DNA from: Fervidobacterium sp.
GTDB lineage: Bacteria; Thermotogota; Thermotogae; Thermotogales; Fervidobacteriaceae
Direction of reading: 5' to 3'
DNA length: 30,165 bases
Assembly (NCBI GenBank): GCA_003522805.1
Contig: DPIB01000053.1
Location: 1-30,165 of the forward strand
Shown here: piece after piece, positions 24,320 to 30,165 of the stretch
Layout: each line of letters starts with the position of its first letter
Numbering within the stretch: the stretch's first letter is position 1
Notes under the pieces: generated by a model
Databases searched by the model: none
Seen by the model: only the letters and a program-made list of their open reading frames with translations
Told to the model about the DNA's origin: nothing
Made by a program: the position numbers and the translations under genes

Positions 24320-24866
24320 AGCAATAGCATGTTCTTATGTTGGTAAAAGCGAGGGCTATCTCATAATCCAAGCAGACAATTTCATACTGAGAGTTGTTTC
24401 GGACACTGATAGTTTTTCGACTTGCAAAGAAGGAGATAAAATAACGGTATATACGAGACTGATAGTTACGCAAGATGATATATCAATTTACGGTTTTGAT
24501 TCGAAAGACAAGAGGAATGTTTTTGAGAAACTAATCAAGGTATCAAAATTGGGTCCTAAAACTGCTGTGAAGATACTTTCTTCTACAAGCATTGAATTTC
24601 TCTCAAATGCAATAGCTTCAGGAGATATCGAAAAACTTGCTTCAGTCCCAGGGATAGGTAGAAAGACCGCAGAAAGAATAGTTATGGAACTGAGGGATGA
24701 ATTTGAAGTAACTGAAGTGGATGACATTTCAATGGAAGCTATAGAAGCCTTAGTTGCCTTAGGATACAGCCCAGTTCAAGCTAGGAATGCCGTAAAAAAA
24801 GTCGGAAAAGAAGAGGATGTTGGTAAAGTAATAAAAGAAGCCCTGAAGATACTATCAACAGTATAA
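24312..24866 (+). CDS. ruvA: Holliday junction helicase subunit RuvA
   Basis: 184 residues from ATG 24312 (MIEAIACSYVGK), the usual RuvA N-terminus; an earlier in-frame codon at 24279 lies inside tatD and is not the start. Domain I is an OB fold, domain II has two helix-hairpin-helix units (VSKLGPKTAVKIL and LASVPGIGRKTAERIV), and domain III (about 138-184, MEAIEALVALGYSPVQARNAV) binds RuvB. RuvA tetramers hold the Holliday junction while RuvB drives branch migration. ruvB is not adjacent. The ribosome site is weak, suggesting translational coupling to tatD through the eight-base overlap. Confidence 0.95.
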   Translation: MIEAIACSYVGKSEGYLIIQADNFILRVVSDTDSFSTCKEGDKITVYTRLIVTQDDISIYGFDSKDKRNVFEKLIKVSKLGPKTAVKILSSTSIEFLSNAIASGDIEKLASVPGIGRKTAERIVMELRDEFEVTEVDDISMEAIEALVALGYSPVQARNAVKKVGKEEDVGKVIKEALKILSTV

Positions 24867-24905
24867 GACTAGAAAGCAGATAATAAAAGGCGAAGGGATG
24901 ATATT

Positions 24906-25465
24906 ATGGGGTAGGTACAGTTGGTAACATTGGCACAAAACCCGTCATAGTTAATCCATCGTTAGGTTACAAGCTCGATCCAGGAGAACCAGGAATACCA
25001 TCTGGCGCTCCAGCAAGTCAAAGTGTATCAAGAGTTCTGAACCAAGAATTAGCGAACTATATGGATTTCAAAAAGCAAGCTGCCGAGCAAGGTGGATTCG
25101 TAATCGGTGGCGGTATATATCTAGATCTTAGAAAACGTGGTTCATTTCTTGCTGCTGTCGCTGGGGAAACGAAAGTTTTCATGTACGTACCGGGAAGCAA
25201 AACAGATGCAATTGGAAAAACACCTGGTCAAAATGGGGAGAATTCTGATCAAAACACAAGCGAACCAACCAATGACATCAGAAAATCAGAAGTCAGCGAG
25301 AAGATAGATGAACTGTATAGGAAGCTCTCTACTACCAGTGACCCATACGAAAGAGAAAAGCTGGAACAGCAGGTAATTATGTTGACAATGGCAATGAACG
25401 CCTTGATGTTTGGAATGAAGATGCCAGAGATCCTTATTGGTATGCTCTTAAACACAGTGGTTTAG
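24906..25465 (+). CDS. Unknown protein; apparent frameshift directly after the start codon
   Basis: The frame is open from 24902 to the stop at 25465, and the part before the first in-frame ATG (25061) reads like protein (GTVGNIGTKPVIVNP, LDPGEPGIPSGAPASQ). No normal start opens that frame. ATG 24906, placed well after AAGGGATG, reads ATG GGG TAG and stops at once. One extra G, or a -1 slip on GGGG, joins it to the long frame as M-G-V-G-T-V-G. I therefore take 24906 as the natural start. The body has a glycine-rich GGFVIGGGIYLDLRKRGS, a Gly/Asn/Ser linker, a charged helix (SEVSEKIDELYRKL) and a Met-rich C-terminal helix. I do not recognise the family. A ribosome site near 25061 is lacking. 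Confidence 0.55.
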
Positions 25466-25533
25466 AATTGTTTACTATTTTGCGCAAAACCCGCTTTCCT
25501 ATATTTCAAAAAAACGAACGGAGGGGATAGAGA

Positions 25534-25863
25534 GTGAAACTTTCACAAATAGTTGAAGAAACCGGTTTGAGAAGCGTATGTTCTCGCGACGATTGTGAGA
25601 TCGAACATGGTTATGTAGGTGACCTGCTGAGCATAGTAATGCGTTCTGCAAAAGAAAACACAATCTGGCTTACTGTACAGAGTCATGTGAATATAATAGC
25701 AGTTGCAGCCTTAACCGGTATAAAGGCGATCGTGTTGTGTGAAGGGGTAGAATTTCCAGATGATACGATACAAAAAGCAAAGGAAGAAGGGATTAATTTA
25801 TTTACTTCTGGTCAAAATGCATACATTTTAGCTGGTAAGATATACTCACTGGGCGTGAGGTAA
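25534..25863 (+). CDS. DRTGG-domain-like regulatory protein
   Basis: 109 residues from GTG 25534 with GGAGGGG seven bases upstream. The central part (TIWLTVQSHVNIIAVAALTGIKAIVLCEG) and the end (AKEEGINLFTSGQNAYILAGKI) match the alternating strand-helix pattern of DRTGG domains, a small fold found in regulatory proteins and beside CBS domains. The name-giving motif itself is degenerate. It contains CSRDDCEIEHGYVGDLL at the N-terminus. It is followed after 12 bases by a PHP gene and then by a histidine-kinase-like ATPase. I recall this trio beside [FeFe]-hydrogenase genes in Clostridia and Thermotogales, but no hydrogenase is in the window. Function unknown. Confidence 0.7.
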   Translation: MKLSQIVEETGLRSVCSRDDCEIEHGYVGDLLSIVMRSAKENTIWLTVQSHVNIIAVAALTGIKAIVLCEGVEFPDDTIQKAKEEGINLFTSGQNAYILAGKIYSLGVR

Positions 25864-25875
25864 AAATATCTGGGC

Positions 25876-26601
25876 ATGACTGAAAATATCGGAAAGAAAT
25901 CATACAAAGCCGATTTGCATATTCATTCTTGTTTATCACCATGTGCCGATTTGACGATGGTACCGTCGGTGATATGTACAAAAGATGTGGATATATTGTC
26001 AATAACCGATCATAACACCGCTGAGAACATAGCGGCTTTTCTTTATTTATGCAAGAACAAAGTTATAGTTCCTGGAATAGAAATCCATACACTTGAAGAT
26101 GTGCACATACTTGGTTACTTTTCAACATTGGATGATGCGATGGAAGTTTCAAAGGTCGTTGGGGAAAACACCGAACCATTTCCGTACGATCCGGAGAGAT
26201 TTGGATATCAACTTCTACTAAACCAGGCTGAAGAATTCGTAGGTACTCTTGATAATTATCTGGGTTTCCCAACGAATTTGAGTATAGACCAGACAGTCGA
26301 TCTAATCAAGAAGTACGGTGGATTAGCTGTGTTTGCTCATGCTGACAGAAAATTCGGCGCCATTGATCAACTGGGTATCTTGCCAAAAGGAACTAATATC
26401 GTTGAAGTTCGAAAAAAAGAAACATGCCAGGAGCTAAGAAAATCAGGTTACATAGTTCTCGCCTCTTCTGACGCACATGTTCCAGATGAAATAGGTTCAA
26501 GGAAGATCTTCTTTCAAAATGAGGCTTTTTGCGGTAAAATTGATTCGAAAAGTGTTATAGAAAACATTGCCTTAGGGAGGTTTAGGACAATTTGGGATTG
26601 A
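25876..26601 (+). CDS. PHP-domain phosphoesterase
   Basis: 241 residues. Metal-binding motifs of the PHP fold are intact: ADLHIHSCLSP near residue 12, ITDHNT near 43, GIEIHT near 67, FAHADR near 152 and ASSDAH near 195. These enzymes hydrolyse phosphoester bonds with two or three metals; relatives act on nucleotides such as 3'-phosphoadenosine phosphate or on RNA. An inserted stretch at about 105-130 (EEFVGTLDNYLGFP) follows the family pattern of COG0613-like proteins. It starts at ATG 25876 with only a weak ribosome site, 12 bases after the DRTGG gene, and its end overlaps the next gene by up to ten bases, so the three are probably co-translated. Confidence 0.87.
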   Translation: MTENIGKKSYKADLHIHSCLSPCADLTMVPSVICTKDVDILSITDHNTAENIAAFLYLCKNKVIVPGIEIHTLEDVHILGYFSTLDDAMEVSKVVGENTEPFPYDPERFGYQLLLNQAEEFVGTLDNYLGFPTNLSIDQTVDLIKKYGGLAVFAHADRKFGAIDQLGILPKGTNIVEVRKKETCQELRKSGYIVLASSDAHVPDEIGSRKIFFQNEAFCGKIDSKSVIENIALGRFRTIWD

Positions 26602-27143
26602 TAACACTCTCCGATCATTTACATGATATAGCAGAAAATTCTGTTAATGCTGGAGCCAAAAACGTAAATGTCGTTGTCTTGGAAAATGCGGAGACCTTCT
26701 TCTTCTCCGTTGAAGATGATGCTGGCGGTATAAGGACAGATATGCTAGAAAAGATATTCGACCCATTCGTGACAACAAGAAAGAAAGAGATAAGGAGAGT
26801 AGGGCTCGGATTACCCTTTCTGAAACAAGCAGCAGAATCTACTGGTGGTTGTGTAAAAGTTGAAACGAAGTTGGGTGAAGGTACAAAGACCGAAGCTCTG
26901 TTTTACAAGAAAAACATCGATTGTCAGCCAGTTGGAGATATAGCACAGACGTTTCTTGTATTACTGCTCAATGAAGGTATACACTGGCATATAAAAAGAT
27001 GTTTTGATTTTAATTGCTATGAAATAGATACAGATACCATAGGAAAGTATATAGGCAAACTTGATTCTCCAGGAAAAATCAGTCTTATATCTGAAATGCT
27101 TGAAGAACTTGAGAATTCTTTAATTGATAAGGAAAATGAGTAG
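26592..27143 (+). CDS. Stand-alone histidine-kinase-like ATPase (GHKL), no phosphoacceptor domain
   Basis: 183 residues. The ATPase core is intact: N box DIAENSVNAGAKNV, DDAGGI, and RRVGLGLPFLKQAAESTGG. It lacks the His-containing dimerisation domain, membrane segments and sensing domains. A C-terminal extension of about 75 residues, with Cys-Phe-Asp-Phe-Asn-Cys, is not recognisable. Such proteins may act as serine kinases or anti-sigma factors, or as kinases for partner proteins. The start is TTG 26592, or TTG 26598 with a four-base TTGA overlap; GGGAGG at 26575-26580 supports the first. It is third of the DRTGG-PHP-ATPase trio. Whether it works with the STAS proteins in this window is untested. 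Confidence 0.8.
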   Translation: MGLITLSDHLHDIAENSVNAGAKNVNVVVLENAETFFFSVEDDAGGIRTDMLEKIFDPFVTTRKKEIRRVGLGLPFLKQAAESTGGCVKVETKLGEGTKTEALFYKKNIDCQPVGDIAQTFLVLLLNEGIHWHIKRCFDFNCYEIDTDTIGKYIGKLDSPGKISLISEMLEELENSLIDKENE

Positions 27144-27174
27144 CAAATTTTGATATCGTAAGGGAGGGAATAAA

Positions 27175-29379
27175 GTGAAAGTAGTGGAAAAATTAGTACT
27201 GCTGGTGCTGTTTACATTTTCTGTCTTCGTATTTCCATTCACACTTAAGGACGTCAGATTCGAAGGATTAAAGACTGTGTCAAGAGATGAATTGTTACCG
27301 TTATACGAGAATTATTTAGGAAAGGACGTAACCAAGAATGCTATAGACGATATCATAATCAACATTGATGAAACTGGCTATTTTGAAACTATCGAGTATG
27401 AACTCGTGGATGAATCTGGAACTGACGCAAAAATTCTGAAGATAAAAGTGGTTGAAAATCCGCCTGTGAAGAAAGTAAGTATCGAGATAAATGGGCCCGG
27501 AGTAATCGATAAGGAAACGTTACAGAGTTCTATCACATTGCTTGAAAACAAACCATTCAGCTTCACAAACTTCTGGGAGAGCATAGACATCATCGCAAAG
27601 GCTTATTCAGACAAGGGCTACATGGTTGCAACACCACGTAGTCAGGATAAATCATTCGCGTTTATCTATGTAACTGGTTCTGTTGAGGAAGAGACAGTCA
27701 CATTCAAAGTCAACGAATATGTACTCTACAACATCGAATTTCAGGTAATTTCAGAAGATGAGGAGTTCAAGGAAGAATTCAAAAAGATCCAAACTCAATT
27801 AAGCTTGAAAAAGTATGTTGACTATGAAAACAAGAATTGGTTCTCGAGGATATTCGACAGTGAAAAGGATTATGTATTAACACTTCAATCGCTACAGACA
27901 TTGTTTCAAGACTTGACAAAGTATGTTTTCGTCAAAATCGTAAATCTATCTACAGAAGAAGTAGAAGCAAAATATCCGGCTAAGAACATCATCATAACAG
28001 TAACTGACAACACGGTGTTCAAAAACCCTGTGTATCTAAAAGGAATAAGAACAAAGGGGAATACACTCTTCAGTCAAAATGATTTGATAGGTGAGACGGT
28101 AGAGGGCACGTATACTAATTTCTCAGTGTTAAAGAGGATGCAGCAAGTAAAAGATAAATACGATAAAGCTGGTTATTTCATAGGCCTAAATCTAGAAGCC
28201 GACCCTAGCGGGGAGCTAAATATCTTAATAACAGAACTAAAGGTAAGAGAAGTGAAGTTCGAAGGTAATACCCTAACCAAGGATTACGTATTTAACGATT
28301 TAATCTATGTTAAACCTGGAGATTATCTCAAAAGGGATGCATTACAGCAAACATATATCGAGATATTAAAATCGAACTTCTTTGATAGTGTTGATTTCAA
28401 CATCCAATCGGTCGAAGGCGATGACTCATTGGTAGACGTTGTTATCATGCTTTCCGAGAAAGAAAAGAAATTCGATTTCCAAGGAGGCATTGTATTTGCA
28501 CCTGTTACCGATAAACAATGGTGGGAAGGCTTTGGCGGTATGCTGTCTCTTTCAACAACGAATCCAACAGGCAATGGCGAGAATATATCACTTTCGTTCC
28601 AACGAGACTTTACATCAACACAGTTGACGTTTAGTGGTGGAATCAGAAAGCCGTTTGCATTACCGATAATCTTGAATAGCAGTGTTAATTATCAAGATAC
28701 AACAAGCGACGGAACAACTACAACAAACTTGTCTTACTCAGTTGGTGTGAATACATTAAAAACAACTCTTGGCCAGTTCGGTTTCAGCGCGAAACACGAG
28801 GACACAACAACAGAATCCAGTGGTACGAGTGTCACCTCGAGTACTCTTTCCTTTCCAGTAAATTACGTTTACGAAACACTCGACAATCTCTACGTACCTA
28901 TGAAAGGATATTCATTATCATTAACCGGAACAAAGTACATACCACTATCGACTAATGGTTCTGATGCAATGAGCTACACCGCAGAATTTACATTCCACAT
29001 TCCGTTCTTGAAGGACAAATCATTTGCTTCAAGAGTCTTTGTAGCACAAGTCTTTCAGACATCCGGAACAGCGATAGACTACAGACTTGCTGGACTGAAT
29101 CAGGTGAGAGGTGTTAAGTCAAGCCTGACAGGTTCTGTGATTGGCTTAACCAATAATGAAATAAGGATCAAACAGGCCGATGCACTCAATTACGTGTCTC
29201 TCTTCTACGATGCAGGATTTGTATCAAATGCATACGATTTTCAGAACCCACAAATGTCATTTGGGATTGAGCTTGGTATCAACGTCCCACTATTGGGTTT
29301 GATAAGATTAGGATGGGGTATACCCATACCAGATATCACACAGCCAAATTCCTTCCTTCTCATTGGGAAGACTTTCTAG
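27175..29379 (+). CDS. bamA: Omp85/BamA-family outer-membrane assembly protein
   Basis: 734 residues. A signal peptide (about 1-20) is followed by at least four POTRA-type repeats (starting near 22, 97, 283 and 356, each with a strand such as VRFEGLKTVSRDEL or VKFEGNTL). A beta-barrel runs from about 436 to the end (FQGGIVFAPV, alternating polar/apolar strands, RGVKSSLTGSVIG as the likely L6-type segment). It ends in Phe, as required for outer-membrane insertion. The lid motif in canonical BamA is VRGF; here it is VRGVKSS. It is expected to insert barrel proteins into the toga outer membrane. GTG 27175 follows AAGGGAGGG. It stands 31 bases after the ATPase gene. A TamA-type relative is the alternative. 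Confidence 0.85.
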   Translation: MKVVEKLVLLVLFTFSVFVFPFTLKDVRFEGLKTVSRDELLPLYENYLGKDVTKNAIDDIIINIDETGYFETIEYELVDESGTDAKILKIKVVENPPVKKVSIEINGPGVIDKETLQSSITLLENKPFSFTNFWESIDIIAKAYSDKGYMVATPRSQDKSFAFIYVTGSVEEETVTFKVNEYVLYNIEFQVISEDEEFKEEFKKIQTQLSLKKYVDYENKNWFSRIFDSEKDYVLTLQSLQTLFQDLTKYVFVKIVNLSTEEVEAKYPAKNIIITVTDNTVFKNPVYLKGIRTKGNTLFSQNDLIGETVEGTYTNFSVLKRMQQVKDKYDKAGYFIGLNLEADPSGELNILITELKVREVKFEGNTLTKDYVFNDLIYVKPGDYLKRDALQQTYIEILKSNFFDSVDFNIQSVEGDDSLVDVVIMLSEKEKKFDFQGGIVFAPVTDKQWWEGFGGMLSLSTTNPTGNGENISLSFQRDFTSTQLTFSGGIRKPFALPIILNSSVNYQDTTSDGTTTTNLSYSVGVNTLKTTLGQFGFSAKHEDTTTESSGTSVTSSTLSFPVNYVYETLDNLYVPMKGYSLSLTGTKYIPLSTNGSDAMSYTAEFTFHIPFLKDKSFASRVFVAQVFQTSGTAIDYRLAGLNQVRGVKSSLTGSVIGLTNNEIRIKQADALNYVSLFYDAGFVSNAYDFQNPQMSFGIELGINVPLLGLIRLGWGIPIPDITQPNSFLLIGKTF

Positions 29380-29420
29380 ACTTTCTTGATACTAGCATGA
29401 AATTCGATTAGGGTGGAAAA

Positions 29421-30047
29421 ATGGCAGATACGAATGGTTTGATTGAACAATTAGAAAAAGTAAGAGAGGAAGCAAGAGTACTCGTAGAATCGAGATGGCA
29501 GGAATTTGAAACGCTTAGAAAAACTGGAGACGAAGAAGAACTGTTTGCTGAACTCAGTTTCTGTGTACTGACAGCAAACTGGAGTGCTCAAGGCGGAATG
29601 AAGGCGCAAAAGATCATAGGAAAGGGATTTGCAAACTTACCAAAAGATGAGCTTACTAAAATGCTCGTAGATGTTGGACATAGATACCCTCAAGTGCGCG
29701 CTGAGTATATAGTGTCGAATAGATGGATAATCAGCCAACTAAGAACACTCATCGAAGAACCAGATCCTAGAGAGTTCTTTGTAAAGAATGTGAAAGGGTT
29801 AGGATGGAAGGAAAGTTCACACTTTTTAAGGAATGTAGCGTTTCGTGATTATGCAATACTCGATAAACATATGTTGAGAGTAATGCTACAGTATGAACTG
29901 ATCGACGAGATACCGAAAGGATGGACGAAGAAAAAGTATTTAGACTATGAAGAAAGATTAAAAAACGTTGCAGAAGGCTTTGGAGAATGCCTGGGAAAAC
30001 TTGACCTTTACCTATGGTATATGATAAAACATACTGTAGACAAGTAA
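29421..30047 (+). CDS. ogg: 8-oxoguanine DNA glycosylase/AP lyase, Ogg2 (archaeal-type)
   Basis: 208 residues, the size of the Ogg2 family. Helix-hairpin-helix-GPD enzyme: GLGWKESSHFLRNVA contains catalytic Lys130 and DYAILDKHMLRVM catalytic Asp148. It removes 8-oxoguanine opposite cytosine and then cleaves the abasic strand. N-terminal AELSFCVLTANWSAQ matches the family. ATG 29421 follows AGGGTGG with about five bases spacing. It is 41 bases after bamA. It lies immediately upstream of a mobile-element end (13 bases after the stop). Ogg2 homologues occur mainly in thermophilic archaea and Thermotogales, so inter-domain transfer is plausible but not shown here. Confidence 0.93.
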   Translation: MADTNGLIEQLEKVREEARVLVESRWQEFETLRKTGDEEELFAELSFCVLTANWSAQGGMKAQKIIGKGFANLPKDELTKMLVDVGHRYPQVRAEYIVSNRWIISQLRTLIEEPDPREFFVKNVKGLGWKESSHFLRNVAFRDYAILDKHMLRVMLQYELIDEIPKGWTKKKYLDYEERLKNVAEGFGECLGKLDLYLWYMIKHTVDK

Positions 30048-30060
30048 CAATCGACAAATG

Positions 30061-30165
30061 GTCAACTACCCACCGCCAATAGAGGCGGGGGCTTGTAGAA
30101 ATGCAAGCTCGGTTGATTAGCCTATGTCATTAGCTATCGCTATTGACTACGTTATAGCAGAATAT
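30061..30165 (-). mobile_element. IS200/IS605-like element end (continues beyond window)
   Basis: The boundary is at about 30061. Inward lies an 8-bp stem with a bulge (CCCACCGCC ... GGCGGGGG, 30069-30091) and a 7-bp stem GCTTGTA-GAAA-TGCAAGC. An outer pairing TCAAC/GTTGA (30062-30066 with 30112-30116) closes both into a three-way junction. Read on the minus strand it ends ...GGGTAGTTGAC, as I recall for right ends of TnpB-carrying IS200/IS605 elements. That would make the interior lie to the right, and the 3' flank would serve as the omega-RNA guide. A short open minus-strand frame ending at 30130 could be a TnpB tail. The GAAA loop and a G-U pair fit the plus strand better, so the transcribed strand is open. 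Confidence 0.55.

Noticed and set aside
30124..30165. Plus-strand open stretch reading MSLAIAIDYVIAEY to the window edge
   Set aside because: Only 14 codons, no ribosome site, and it falls inside the structured element; could be chance.
1..30165. CRISPR arrays, rRNA genes, riboswitches and prophage genes
   Set aside because: I looked for regularly spaced repeats, conserved rRNA and leader motifs and found none; the only RNA gene supported is tRNA-Ser.

Overview
The window looks like a chromosomal segment of a Thermotogota bacterium, most likely Fervidobacterium or a close relative. The clues are low-to-moderate GC, strong GGAGG ribosome sites, a MalG permease with a huge insertion of the Thermotogales kind, and a metG-gyrA-archease-lexA-STAS-rpiB order that I recall from Thermotoga maritima. 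An Omp85/BamA homologue fits a diderm (toga) envelope. The genus is inferred from memory of gene families, not from a database search.

Layout. Positions 1-6756 (minus strand) hold a maltose/maltodextrin ABC transporter operon, malE-malF-malG, followed by a phosphodiesterase/alkaline-phosphatase superfamily gene cut by the window edge. A strong hairpin terminator lies between malE and malF, and no malK is present. A divergent intergenic region (6757-7106) with promoters on both strands separates it from a plus-strand P-loop gene of the cyclic 2,3-diphosphoglycerate synthetase-like family. A bidirectional terminator follows. Next come a minus-strand OmpR-type two-component system with a small unknown gene (8557-10729) and a plus-strand tRNA-Ser(CGA).

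Positions 11059-20946 are minus strand. After a small membrane-anchored unknown comes a dense run with many overlaps: metG, gyrA, archease, lexA, two tandem STAS anti-sigma-antagonist genes, rpiB, an acetylpolyamine-amidohydrolase-like deacetylase, a GatB/YqeY protein and an Elp3-like radical SAM protein. These are listed in transcription order and probably form one long operon or several coupled ones. Upstream of metG (20947-21421) are an extended -10 promoter, a terminator, and a decayed hairpin-rich element resembling the end of an IS200/IS605 (TnpB) element.

Position 21422-23197 encodes an exported 5'-nucleotidase-fold protein with a LysM domain that has lost essentially every metal ligand. 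It overlaps a broken zinc-ribbon-like reading frame. From 23445 the plus strand carries tatD, ruvA, an unknown gene with an apparent frameshift at its start, a DRTGG/PHP/histidine-kinase-like-ATPase trio, a BamA/Omp85 gene and an archaeal-type 8-oxoguanine DNA glycosylase. A second, better preserved IS200/IS605-like end begins 13 bases after that last stop codon and runs off the window.

The strongest leads are the two related structured elements placed just after stop codons, the pseudo-5'-nucleotidase, the roughly 500-residue insertion in MalG, and the altered GyrA box with Ala at the quinolone-determining serine position.
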